Below are positions 5,934-13,570 of a stretch of DNA of 14,578 nt, one piece after another. The position numbers and the translations under genes were made by a program. Below the pieces are notes generated by a model. It saw only the letters and a list, made by a program, of their open reading frames with translations. It searched no databases and was not told the origin of the DNA. This DNA is from an uncultured Collinsella sp. (GTDB lineage: Bacteria > Actinomycetota > Coriobacteriia > Coriobacteriales > Coriobacteriaceae): the NCBI GenBank assembly GCA_902478945.1, contig CABSMX010000050.1, positions 1 to 14,578 of the forward strand, given 5' to 3'. Within the stretch, counting starts at the first letter, position 1. Every line of letters begins with the position of its first letter.

Positions 5934-6824
5934 ATGGTGAAGTACAAAACACCTGCCGCACTGGAGATGGCTGTTAGGGATGCCGCAAGAGAATCGCCGA
6001 TGGATACTAATCGGGCGATCGTCGGTTTCTACTTTCATCGCTTCCTATGTCGCGTTTTTTCAGAAGATGACGGCCGCTTTGTACTCAAGGGTGGCCAAAG
6101 CGTCCTGGCGCGAACACTCGATGCGCGTGTCACAAGAGATATTGACTTGGTTGCTCAAGAGGAGAGCCTCGAAGAGGCTGTTGCCGATCTGGCGCGGGCG
6201 GCTTCGATTGATCTGGAGGATTTCGTTTCGTTTGTCTTTGATCGTGCAGAGCAGATCAAAAAAGAAGATGAGTATCGGTGTGGTGCGAAGGTGTGGTTCA
6301 CCCCCTTTATGGGAACCAAGAAGCTGCAGCCAATTTCAATTGACTTGGTAATTGATGAAGTGCGGGGACTTGAGCCTGAGGTTCTTGCGCCGATCGATCG
6401 TTTGAATATTGAGGGGCTCCCAGTCTGCGACTATCGAGTATGCCGAGTGGAGAGTGCCCTTGCAGATAAATTGCTCGCAATGGTAGAGATGCATGAGGGC
6501 CGTGCCTCTTCGCGAATCAAGGATATAGTCGACATCTTGGTGTACGCGAAAACTTGCTTCGTCGATGGGACTACGCTTGTCGAGAGGGTCGAGAAAGAAG
6601 CATCTGCCCGCAAGGTGGCAATGCCGGAAGAGTTCGTGGCGCCTCTCTGGTGGAAACAAAATGGTTCTGCGCAGTACATAAAGATGGCGAGGCAGGCGGG
6701 GGTACTTGATCTCGCGGGGAACATTGCTGGGGCAGAAGGGGTCGTCAATCGGTTGTATACACCGTGCTTTAATCATTCGGCGAATGTGCGCAAATGGAAT
6801 CCTCAGACCACGGGATGGGAATAG
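5934..6824 (+). CDS. Type IV toxin, AbiEii/AbiGii nucleotidyltransferase family
   Basis: The protein has 296 residues, the normal family length. All core motifs of the DNA polymerase beta-like nucleotidyltransferase fold are present: FVLKGGQSVL (motif I, Lys52-Gly53-Gly54), the RDIDLV metal site (Asp69, Asp71), a third acidic strand ISIDLVID (Asp137), ADKLLA (Lys179) and RIKDIVDI (Arg194, Lys196, Asp197, Asp200). Characterised relatives (AbiEii, MenT-type toxins) are GTP-binding or tRNA-modifying nucleotidyltransferases that cause growth arrest and phage abortive infection. With the motifs intact the toxin is probably active. GGAGG lies very close to the ATG, and the next codon, GTG at 5937, could also serve as start. 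A strong hairpin follows the stop. Confidence 0.92.
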   Translation: MVKYKTPAALEMAVRDAARESPMDTNRAIVGFYFHRFLCRVFSEDDGRFVLKGGQSVLARTLDARVTRDIDLVAQEESLEEAVADLARAASIDLEDFVSFVFDRAEQIKKEDEYRCGAKVWFTPFMGTKKLQPISIDLVIDEVRGLEPEVLAPIDRLNIEGLPVCDYRVCRVESALADKLLAMVEMHEGRASSRIKDIVDILVYAKTCFVDGTTLVERVEKEASARKVAMPEEFVAPLWWKQNGSAQYIKMARQAGVLDLAGNIAGAEGVVNRLYTPCFNHSANVRKWNPQTTGWE

Positions 6825-6833
6825 GCTAGATAG

Positions 6834-6872
6834 TTAAGCCGGCGGCAGGATTAGTTCCTGCCGCCGGCTTAA
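6834..6872. terminator. Strong hairpin between toxin gene and convergent gene
   Basis: A perfect 17-bp stem (6834-6850 with 6856-6872) encloses the 5-base loop TTAGT; its outer bases are TTAAGCCGGCGGCAGGA. It lies 9 bases after the toxin stop and 25 bases beyond the end of the convergent gene. The T-run is poor on both sides, so stem strength rather than a U-tract would do the work. It is probably a shared terminator. Confidence 0.75.
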
Positions 6873-6897
6873 GACGTTTCTACTGCCTATGTATGCG

Positions 6898-8331
6898 CTA
6901 CTCACAGGCCTGGTCGACCACCTGAGTAACGGCCTTCTTTGCGGCTTCGAGGTTGCGCTGGGCTTGGGCGACAGCGGCCTCGGCTTGTTTCTTGGCCCTT
7001 ACGACCTCGGCAAAGCGATTGATGGATTCGCTATACTCGCGCGTACGCGGGTCGAGTGCTGGTGGGACTTCGATCTCGAACAGATCGGTAGGGCGGATGG
7101 CGTGGCTGTACTGATTGTCGGACAATACCTGCAAAACTATGGACCCATGGCCGTCGGTGAGGTACGCCGCGACCATCTCTGCATACACCATGCGCTCCTC
7201 GTCGGTCATCGTTGGAATCGCCGGGCGAATGGCGGTGGTGTTGTGCGAGGCAACTAGATGCTGCTTTGCATCATCGATGCCGACCACAAGTAGGTTCGAC
7301 GCGCCGTAACGACCGAGTATGCGCGGCATGACGATATCGCCGCAACGAAGCTCGTAACGAGCCAACACGTCTGGACTTACCCTTACAGGTTCGGAATCCA
7401 GCTCCGACGCGCCTTCCGCAACATCCTTGGGCAGCAAATAGCCGTTGCGGAAATCCTGAGATGAAATGCGGCGCACCTCGACAGCATCGATGTCATCCGA
7501 GGTGGTGCTGTCTCGGGGCATAAACGGCACCACGCGCATAAAGCTGTCGCCGAGCGTTGCGCTGTAGTTTTGAGCTACGGAGATCAGGCCAACCCTGCCT
7601 TTGGAGAGCGCGGCGTGGTGTTGGAGTAGCTTGCGCGTTTCGAGCTCGACGGTTTCAATGGAAACCGTTTTGCGTGAGTCGCACTCGATGCCGCTCCAGT
7701 CAGGGGAGAAAGCCAAGGGAAGATTGGGGTAGCGAGCCCCGTCGGCAAACCGAAGGCGTGGCATGGGCGTGGCGGCATTGCGGAATGAAACGCTGCGATT
7801 TCCCGTCGACAATACAATAAGTGCGTACATGCCGTGCATCGGAGATTCGGCGAGCGGGTGATATAGGACGCTTTCGACGAGCCCCTCGCGCAACAGAATC
7901 GCGCGTGCCTGCTCGGCGTTGTCCAAAGACTCGAACGGCAGCAGTACGGCGGCTCGAGTACGACCGGAGAGGGCTAGTGCATACAGGCACCAGAGATAGG
8001 CCTCCCAATCGCAGAAGCCCAGGTAGCCAGGCTCCAGATCATTAATGAGCGCCTCACATGCGCTGTTGATTTCGCGAAAACGTTTGCGAACGCAAGCTGT
8101 GGCATCGATAAACACCGGCGCCGCGTTGTCATTGCCCGTGTTCTGCTTGCCGGGCTCAAGTTCGCAAATATTAGGTACGCCGTTGCCGTTCAGCCTGAAG
8201 CATTCACGAAGCGCCTCGCAGCCGATGGCGCCAGGTAGGCGAACGGTGAGTAGGCGGCTGCCTTGTTCTAGGTTAAGCGCGCGCGAGAGGGCGGCGGCGG
8301 TGAGACGTGGCAATGATGTTGTTTCACGCAT
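6898..8331 (-). CDS. Degenerate N6-methylase-like region fused to an HsdS-like recognition domain
   Basis: The protein has 477 residues. Residues 118-178 (GRTRAAVLLPFESLDN, AILLREGLVESVLYHP, YALIVLST) resemble the end of the type I N6-adenine methylase core. However, no SAM-binding glycine motif and no NPPY/DPPF catalytic motif is present anywhere. Residues about 245-425 resemble one HsdS target-recognition domain (LRCGDIVMPRILGRYGAS, VASHNTTAIRP, then an IEVP strand). Residues 430-475 form an Ala/Gln/Lys-rich coiled coil, the usual HsdS spacer. It probably binds DNA without methylating it; a full HsdM or HsdR is not nearby. AAAGGG precedes the ATG. It is divergent from the ATPase-protease cluster and could regulate it or supply its DNA specificity, which is inference. 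Confidence 0.6.
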   Translation of the reverse strand: MRETTSLPRLTAAALSRALNLEQGSRLLTVRLPGAIGCEALRECFRLNGNGVPNICELEPGKQNTGNDNAAPVFIDATACVRKRFREINSACEALINDLEPGYLGFCDWEAYLWCLYALALSGRTRAAVLLPFESLDNAEQARAILLREGLVESVLYHPLAESPMHGMYALIVLSTGNRSVSFRNAATPMPRLRFADGARYPNLPLAFSPDWSGIECDSRKTVSIETVELETRKLLQHHAALSKGRVGLISVAQNYSATLGDSFMRVVPFMPRDSTTSDDIDAVEVRRISSQDFRNGYLLPKDVAEGASELDSEPVRVSPDVLARYELRCGDIVMPRILGRYGASNLLVVGIDDAKQHLVASHNTTAIRPAIPTMTDEERMVYAEMVAAYLTDGHGSIVLQVLSDNQYSHAIRPTDLFEIEVPPALDPRTREYSESINRFAEVVRAKKQAEAAVAQAQRNLEAAKKAVTQVVDQACE

Positions 8332-8620
8332 GTATAGAGCCCTTTCTTCTTAGTGGGCTATATAATAGCAGAAAAATTTAAAAATTTCTAATGACGAGAA
8401 CAGCCTACTGTGCTATCCTCGAAGCAATCCAAAACCAACTCAATACCAACTGCTTGATGCAATCGCTACACAGCCTTTAGGCAAACCGCGCTATCAAGCA
8501 GGGTGATTTCACTAACGAAGCTGCAGGTTAGGTCGGTTGTCATCATCCATACCTCAGAGCATTCTAAAACTTAGAACAGACTTACACCAAACACCCGAAA
8601 CCGGATAGAAAGAAACATTC
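8332..8620. promoter_or_regulatory. Divergent intergenic region with candidate promoters and shared TTAGAA motif
   Basis: On the minus strand, TTAGAA (complement of 8386-8391) and TATTAT (complement of 8362-8367) with an 18-base spacer could drive the recognition-domain gene; this lies in an unusually AT-rich tract (8361-8391). On the plus strand, TTGTCA (8537-8542) could be a -35 box for the 8621 gene, but the matching -10 is poor. The inverted repeat TTCTAA-AAC-TTAGAA (8562-8576) sits where that -10 should be and is a possible operator. The same hexamer occurs in the opposite promoter. The middle part (about 8400-8530) shows no gene. Confidence 0.4.
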
Positions 8621-9538
8621 ATGAAGAAACGGGACAACATCTATGAGGCATTCCTCAGTGCGATCGACGAGGATCTCCGCGACATGTGCGAAATGAACGG
8701 AAAGGTAGAACGGTCTCTTCCGTGTCCGTACTGCGGCGAGAAGAACGTCGAGCGCCTGGCCAAATCGCTCGTTGGCGTGCTGGAAGAGCGCTCGCCCGAT
8801 ATTCCCGGGCTGGTGCCCGAGCAGTATCGAGCCGATGTACACGAGGCCCGCGAACTTTTGACTGCCGCGACACTCGCTTTGCTGCCACTGTATTTTTCCC
8901 CGCGCGATAGCCGCATAGGCAGTGTAGCGACTGTGGTGAGTATGTTTAGGCACGGGCGTACTGCGGGCTTTAAATCGGCTGGTGTTCTCTTGTTCGAGGA
9001 AGTTGCGACAGGGATGAAGTACAGCACCAAGCAGGGTGCCTATATCCCGTCCTCCTTCGTGCGCCATACCGATGGCAGAAAGCCATGCGACCGGCTGCAC
9101 CGCGATGGATCGCGTGGCTTTACGGCGGATGAAGATGATGCCGTCATGTTTTATAAGCGCTACCTCAAGGTGCAGCGACGCGTGTTCGATACGAGTCCGC
9201 GTTTCAACTTTGAGTTATGCGTCAAACGCCCGTTTGAGGCACTTTTGGACGAACGACACACTTTTTATTACATGGAGGAAAAGATGGAAATCGATTTGAC
9301 CAACAAAGTACACGGACTCGAAAATCGCTATCTCCTCAATATCAAGCATCATAAAGATTACGACCTGCTTGACAAGCTGATGATCCATGCACTGCTTGCG
9401 TACCTGGGCGACACAACGGTCTCAACTGCTGCTCGCGAGAGTTATCTGGCGCAGGCCGAGCGCCTGATCGGTCACGCGACCAAGTCGCCGCACTCGGCAC
9501 AGCTCAATGAGGACGACGGCGACGATCGCATTGCTTAA
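8621..9538 (+). CDS. Unknown protein with a single CxxC motif, first gene of the ATPase cluster
   Basis: The protein has 305 residues and I do not recognise its family. LPCPYCGEKN (Cys35, Cys38) looks like half a zinc ribbon, but no second CxxC follows; Cys156 and Cys200 are the only other cysteines. A helical hydrophobic stretch near 78-92 (ELLTAATLALLPLYF) is too short and mixed to be a certain membrane segment. The middle is rich in Arg, Lys and aromatic residues (FYKRYLKVQRRVFDTSPRFN) and the tail is acidic (NEDDGDDRIA). AGAAAG precedes the ATG. The VirD4-like gene starts 37 bases after its stop, so the two are almost certainly cotranscribed. It may be an adaptor or nucleic-acid-binding partner of that ATPase. 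Confidence 0.75.
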   Translation: MKKRDNIYEAFLSAIDEDLRDMCEMNGKVERSLPCPYCGEKNVERLAKSLVGVLEERSPDIPGLVPEQYRADVHEARELLTAATLALLPLYFSPRDSRIGSVATVVSMFRHGRTAGFKSAGVLLFEEVATGMKYSTKQGAYIPSSFVRHTDGRKPCDRLHRDGSRGFTADEDDAVMFYKRYLKVQRRVFDTSPRFNFELCVKRPFEALLDERHTFYYMEEKMEIDLTNKVHGLENRYLLNIKHHKDYDLLDKLMIHALLAYLGDTTVSTAARESYLAQAERLIGHATKSPHSAQLNEDDGDDRIA

Positions 9539-9575
9539 CAACCACTAACGCCACGGACAAGAAAGGGGTCACGCC

Positions 9576-11060
9576 ATGCCAGTCATCAAGATGTACGGCT
9601 ACGAGGCCGCGCAGCAAACGGAGTATCAGACCAAGAAGTGGGCGACTAAGGAGGAGATGCGGGCGCTGTCGTCCGGCGATGAGCAGCGCGACGTGATCCT
9701 GGCGCAGGGTGCCACGGTGGCGTTCTACGAGGACGACAAGCATTGGGAGACGAGTGTGTCCAACAATGTTTTTGCCTTTGGAGGTACCGGCAGCGGCAAA
9801 ACGGCGAGTTTCATTTTGCCCAACCTGCTCAATCACCACGAATGCTGTTATGTGGTCACAGACACCAAGGGTGAGCTGCTGCGCCGTACGGGGAAAGGCT
9901 TTGAAGAGGACGGCTACGAGGTAACGGTTCTCGATACTGTTAATCCCGAGCAGTCGGCCGGATACGACCCTCTGCGTTACGTGATGGATGTCGAGGATAT
10001 CCCCACCACAGTGGCGGCAATCATGGAGGGGGTCGATCCTGACGGCCGTAGCCTTAGGTATGATCCGTTCTGGAATAACGCGAGCGACCTGCTGCTTCGA
10101 GCGATTGTTGGAATCCTGTTCCTCCTGGAGACCCTTGCCGGCACCCTTACGCCGGGTGAGGACCCCAATGCCCCGCGCCGCTACCTTAAGATGAACAACG
10201 TCTTTAAACTGGCTGCGCTCATCAAGGTTACGGGAGATGGTGAGGGGCGATTCCCGTTGGACTACCTTGTAGAAGAGGTGGAGTCCAGGGAGTTTCTCGA
10301 TAAGTTTGGTGCGGAGAACGCTGATCTGTATGGCGTTGAGCAGTATCGCGATTTTCGAGGTGCGGCAGATAGGACGCTTAAGAGTATTCTGATCACGCTC
10401 AATGCAACTATCTCGCGGCTTAAGACGCCTCAGCTCATGCGCGTTTTTGAGAATGACGAGATGCGTCTTGATCGTATTGACGAGGGCAAGCGCATGATCG
10501 ATCTTAAGGTGAGCGACAACGATTCGGCTAATGCATGGCTTGCGAACGTTGCCCTTAAGCAGCTGTTTAACCTTGCCCAGCGCCGTGCCGATGCCAGCCC
10601 CAGCGGCCATTTGCAGCGTCGCGTGCAGTTTGTGCTCGATGAGTTTCCCAATGTGGGCCGCATCCCCGATTTTGAGCGCAGCATTGCGACTGTGCGCAGT
10701 CGCGGCATTAGCTTTTTGATGTGTGCGCAATCGCTGAGCCAGCTCGATGTCGTGTACGGCAAATCCACGGCGCTTACCATCCTCGATAACTGCGATAGTT
10801 TGGTCTATATGGGCGGCGGCAGCAACATCGCGACGCAGAACTACATAAGCGAACTGTGTGGCGAGTCGGTTTTGGGCACCAAGTACGTGGGCGCCGAGCG
10901 CACTGCCGTAGATGTGCGCGGTTGCGTGATGACCCCAGGCGAGGTTGGGCTTATGCCCCGCACCGATTGCCTGGTCAAGGTGACCGGCATGCGTCCCTTC
11001 CGCGCCAAGAAGTACTTTTGCGCCGATCATCCCAATGCTGCCAAGTGGCTGAGGGATTAG
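9576..11060 (+). CDS. VirD4/TraG-like coupling-type ATPase without membrane segments
   Basis: The protein has 494 residues. Walker A GGTGSGKT (69-76), VVTDTKGELLR (93-103), DPFWNNASDLLLRAI (163-177), Walker B FVLDEFPNVG (352-361, Asp355-Glu356) and CAQSLSQL (384-390) follow the order seen in VirD4-like proteins of Gram-positive conjugative elements (the CD1115-like branch). Such ATPases bring DNA or protein to a secretion channel. Members usually have about 600 residues with an N-terminal membrane anchor. Here the N-terminus (MPVIKMYGYEAAQQTEYQTK) is hydrophilic, so the protein appears soluble. No relaxase, VirB4 or other conjugation gene is in the window. GAAAGGGG stands before the ATG. A terminator follows the gene. 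Confidence 0.85.
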   Translation: MPVIKMYGYEAAQQTEYQTKKWATKEEMRALSSGDEQRDVILAQGATVAFYEDDKHWETSVSNNVFAFGGTGSGKTASFILPNLLNHHECCYVVTDTKGELLRRTGKGFEEDGYEVTVLDTVNPEQSAGYDPLRYVMDVEDIPTTVAAIMEGVDPDGRSLRYDPFWNNASDLLLRAIVGILFLLETLAGTLTPGEDPNAPRRYLKMNNVFKLAALIKVTGDGEGRFPLDYLVEEVESREFLDKFGAENADLYGVEQYRDFRGAADRTLKSILITLNATISRLKTPQLMRVFENDEMRLDRIDEGKRMIDLKVSDNDSANAWLANVALKQLFNLAQRRADASPSGHLQRRVQFVLDEFPNVGRIPDFERSIATVRSRGISFLMCAQSLSQLDVVYGKSTALTILDNCDSLVYMGGGSNIATQNYISELCGESVLGTKYVGAERTAVDVRGCVMTPGEVGLMPRTDCLVKVTGMRPFRAKKYFCADHPNAAKWLRD

Positions 11061-11098
11061 CCCTTGCAGCTTTGTGTACCCCATCTTGCATGTTTTGT

Positions 11099-11140
11099 CG
11101 CACGGCTTCCGTTAGTCGTAAGCCGTGCGGTCCAGTTTTT
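11099..11140 (+). terminator. Terminator after the VirD4-like gene
   Basis: CGCACGGCTT (11099-11108) pairs perfectly with AAGCCGTGCG (11120-11129) around an 11-base loop. TTTTT follows at 11136-11140. It lies between the ATPase and protease genes, so the protease either depends on read-through or has its own promoter in the last 35 bases; none is obvious. Confidence 0.75.
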
Positions 11141-11175
11141 GCCTCCTTACCGATTCCGTTTAGAAGGGAATTGCC

Positions 11176-11778
11176 ATGCCCGTTATGTATCGTGAGCCCA
11201 GCATCATAAAGAAGTCCAAGGACGGCCGTGTTGCCGCTGTCGATATGGCAAGCGAACTGCTCAACAGCCGTGTGCTGCTGCTGGAGGGCGAGGTCAACGA
11301 TGCGACCTGCAACGGCCTTATTAAGTCCATGCTGGTGCTGGAGCATCAAAGTGCGACCGAGCCCATCACCCTCATCATCAACAGCCCGGGCGGCAGCGTC
11401 ACGGCGGGGCTGGCGCTCATCGACACCATGCAGTCGCTCGATTGCCCCGTGATCACGGTGGGCGAGGGCGTCGTGGCCTCGATGGCCGCGGTGATCTTGG
11501 CCTGCGGCGACCACCGTCAGGTGTACCGCCACGCGCAGGTGCTCATCCACCAACTGATGGGCGGCACGGGCATGGCGCAGCAGACCGATATCGAGATCGT
11601 GGCCCAGCATACAGCGGCCATGCGCGCCGAGCTGGACGAGCTGCTGGCCGAGCATGGCAACCTGAGCGCCCAGGAGTTCCACGAGCTCACCGAGCGCGAC
11701 TGCTGGTGCAACGCCAGGCGCGCTCTGGAGCTGGGCCTGGTGGACGAGGTGATTGCGCCCAGCAAGAAGGCGCTCTAG
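11176..11778 (+). CDS. ClpP-like serine protease with complete catalytic triad
   Basis: The protein has 200 residues, the length of a standard ClpP peptidase subunit. The oxyanion strand is LIINSPGGSV (66-75). The nucleophile is Ser102 in GVVASMAA, His125 lies in VLIHQLMGG and Asp175 in LTERDCW. TDIEI (137-141) is also typical. ClpP forms a tetradecameric chamber fed by a Clp/Hsp100 ATPase. No ClpX, ClpA or ClpC gene and no trigger factor is adjacent, so this is probably an extra copy rather than the housekeeping gene. AGAAGGGA precedes the ATG. Its neighbours, a VirD4-like ATPase and unknown proteins, suggest a special job, but a partner unfoldase cannot be named. Confidence 0.9.
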   Translation: MPVMYREPSIIKKSKDGRVAAVDMASELLNSRVLLLEGEVNDATCNGLIKSMLVLEHQSATEPITLIINSPGGSVTAGLALIDTMQSLDCPVITVGEGVVASMAAVILACGDHRQVYRHAQVLIHQLMGGTGMAQQTDIEIVAQHTAAMRAELDELLAEHGNLSAQEFHELTERDCWCNARRALELGLVDEVIAPSKKAL

Positions 11779-11852
11779 CGGGGCGCATGCCTTACAAGTA
11801 CGTTGTGCAGGGCGAACAAGTGCGTAAATTCACAGCCAGAAAGAGGTTGAAC

Positions 11853-12671
11853 ATGAACAGGATTTGGGACGTCGATGGCATTGAGTGGGAAGACCTGCCC
11901 ACCGTGAGCGACCTGCTGTGCGCTGTGGACACAAAGATCCTGGCGCGTGAGGTTGCCCTTCGATACGGCGGCAAGCCGGACGGCCGCGGCCGTGGCGATA
12001 GCGAACGCAGCCTAAAGCGCGCCCGCCGCAAGGTCAAAAAGCTGCGGAAGATAGATCCCGAGCCCAGCGACAAGATCATCCTGTTGCCCAAGCATGTCAT
12101 CAATCGTCGCGATGCGGGCCACGGTTTTGGCTATTACGACGTGGAGCCGTGCATCTTTATGCGCGACGGCGTGCAAAGGCTGGGGGAGGACGCACTCGCC
12201 AATGTGCTTCCGTGGGAATTGATCCTGATGGATGATGAGTCCGCGAGCGAAATGCTGGGCTTTCGCGTATGGCTCGAAGGCGAGTGGGATCTATGCGAAC
12301 GTTATCGCTTTTTGGCCGTGGTGTGTGTTCGCATGCTGAACAACATCCGGGCGCAAAAGGAGCTGCGCAAGTTCCTCGAGCAGGGCGATGCGGCCTGCGA
12401 TATGGACGAGGACGATGTAGTTGAGGACATTCGCCGCGACGTGCTGTATCCCGAGGAAGTAATTAACGCCAAACTCGGCGGCTATTGGGACGCGAGTTTG
12501 GGACTCAACCTGCCCTGGAAGGACGAGCATCGGCAGACTTGCACGCGGATTGACAGGGCTATCGATGACCTGTTTGCCGAGGAAACGAAGCGCTGCGCTG
12601 CGGAGCTTGGGAAGAAGCTCGAGCGCGGGTATGAGGAGCGCGGGGAGTTACTGAACGGGATGTCCTTGTGA
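11853..12671 (+). CDS. Acidic unknown protein downstream of the ClpP-like gene
   Basis: The protein has 272 residues from the chosen ATG and I do not recognise its family. A basic patch RSLKRARRKVKKLRK lies near 51-65. A central region has the conserved-looking LPWELILMDDESASEM and aromatic-rich stretches. An acidic block EQGDAACDMDEDDVVEDIRR follows, then a helical C-terminus (IDDLFAEETKRCAAELGKKL). No membrane segment is present. AAGAGG lies seven bases before ATG 11853. The in-frame ATG at 11787, only 8 bases after the protease stop, is a possible alternative and would add 22 residues. The frame remains open farther upstream but only as a shadow of the protease gene. Close spacing suggests cotranscription with the protease. 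Confidence 0.75.
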   Translation: MNRIWDVDGIEWEDLPTVSDLLCAVDTKILAREVALRYGGKPDGRGRGDSERSLKRARRKVKKLRKIDPEPSDKIILLPKHVINRRDAGHGFGYYDVEPCIFMRDGVQRLGEDALANVLPWELILMDDESASEMLGFRVWLEGEWDLCERYRFLAVVCVRMLNNIRAQKELRKFLEQGDAACDMDEDDVVEDIRRDVLYPEEVINAKLGGYWDASLGLNLPWKDEHRQTCTRIDRAIDDLFAEETKRCAAELGKKLERGYEERGELLNGMSL

Positions 12672-12758
12672 ACGGTTGCCGACGGTCCGATAAAAATCTG
12701 TCCGGACGAAATGATAGAACGATAGCGTAAATAGCATCTGCACTTTAAGGAGTTAACA

Positions 12759-13196
12759 ATGGGAATCGCCTATAAGGAACTGTTTCGTGTAAACCGTCCT
12801 ATCTGTGGGCCTGGACCAGGAGGTTTCTTCATTAAAAGATTCAAGGAAGGCGGCTACAGTGAGGCTGAATTGCTCGATTTAATTTCGGGAGTGGACTTTT
12901 CTCTTGGTGAAGTGGATGAGGACATTAGCCTGAAAAAGAAATGCGAAATAGTCGAACAGGCGGTGAGTGGGGTGCATTATACGAGTTGGGCCCCCAGCGT
13001 GATCAGCATGATCATCTCACTTACGGTCGGAGGGTGTCTGTCTGCATGGGCGGGCAACAATTCAATCGCTGCCGGGGTTTTCGTGACGCCATGCCTGATT
13101 GCCTTGGGAATATATGCATGGTTTCGTTTATGCTTTGAGCGAAATCAAACGGTACTGTTGGGTGCGCTGAACCACATAAAGACACTTCAGCCGTAG
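12759..13196 (+). CDS. Small membrane protein of unknown function
   Basis: The protein has 145 residues. A hydrophilic N-terminal half (1-76) precedes two hydrophobic helices near 80-98 (SVISMIISLTVGGCLSAWAG) and 104-124 (AGVFVTPCLIALGIYAWF), then a short basic/polar tail. Both ends should be on the same side of the membrane. AAGGAG stands six bases before the ATG, a strong ribosome site. It has 87 bases of non-coding DNA before it, containing a small GTCCG/CGGAC hairpin. Base composition is visibly less GC-rich than the protease gene, which fits acquired DNA. No family is recognised. Confidence 0.7.
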   Translation: MGIAYKELFRVNRPICGPGPGGFFIKRFKEGGYSEAELLDLISGVDFSLGEVDEDISLKKKCEIVEQAVSGVHYTSWAPSVISMIISLTVGGCLSAWAGNNSIAAGVFVTPCLIALGIYAWFRLCFERNQTVLLGALNHIKTLQP

Positions 13197-13326
13197 TTGC
13201 ATGAAATCGCCGATCGCCTGCCGTGGGCCCTCGGGACCGCCCTCGCGGCGCCCTTCCCGCTCTTTCCGGACATGGCGTCCTCCGATCTCCCGGGGCCGGC
13301 CGACCCGGCCCTCAGGGTATCGGATT

Positions 13327-13362
13327 CCCAAATTCATCCGTACATGTACGGATGAATTTGGG
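13327..13362. repeat. Perfect 36-bp palindrome and adjoining 21-bp direct repeat
   Basis: Bases 13327-13362 are identical to their own reverse complement with no mismatch; the centre is CCGTACATGTACGG. The right half continues into a near-repeat 21 bases on: CGGATGAATTTG (13349-13360) and CGGATGAAGTTG (13370-13381). The unit could be a regulator-binding site, a transposon end or a recombination site. It lies in a 360-base region (13197-13557) without a convincing gene, whose left part is very GC-rich. Confidence 0.75.
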
Positions 13363-13372
13363 AGGTGTTCGG

Positions 13373-13570
13373 ATGAAGTTGATATTCAAGGGGTGCGGCA
13401 GTTGGCAGGAATCTCAAGCGCCCAACCGCCAATCTCCACATTTCTTTGCTAAACTAGCTTTGCGCGGGAAACCGTGCATAGTTCGGGAGCATGTCCCCCA
13501 ACTGGATCTAGGTTCGGATGCCGTTGCCCGGACTATTGGTGAAGGTTGGGGGACTTCCTACTTTCCATAG
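13373..13570 (+). CDS. Possible small ORF downstream of the palindrome
   Basis: ATG 13373 is preceded by GGGAGG at a 7-base spacing, and the frame stays open for 65 codons (MKLIFKGCGSWQESQAPNRQ onward, rich in Gly, Pro and Arg). No family is recognised, and its last 13 bases overlap the end of the opposite SIR2-like gene. The three Gs at the start of its ribosome site lie inside the 36-bp palindrome stem. The good ribosome site is the only positive evidence. Confidence 0.25.
   Translation: MKLIFKGCGSWQESQAPNRQSPHFFAKLALRGKPCIVREHVPQLDLGSDAVARTIGEGWGTSYFP
13493..13554. repeat. 10-bp inverted repeat beside the SIR2-like gene end
   Basis: GTCCCCCAAC (13493-13502) and GTTGGGGGAC (13545-13554) are perfect inverted copies 42 bases apart, just downstream of the SIR2-like stop codon. 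There is no T-run, so a classical terminator is unlikely. It may mark an element end. Confidence 0.4.

Noticed and set aside
9504..11084. Open frame of 526 codons on the minus strand
   Set aside because: It is antisense to the VirD4-like gene, which carries all ATPase motifs in order; the opposite translation has no recognisable domain.
11176..11778. Housekeeping ClpP of the tig-clpP-clpX cluster
   Set aside because: Neither trigger factor nor ClpX lies beside it, and the neighbours are accessory-type genes; an additional copy is more likely.
11442..11786. Upstream extension of the acidic unknown protein
   Set aside because: It overlaps the ClpP-like gene in another frame; the Arg/Gly/His-rich translation is a shadow.
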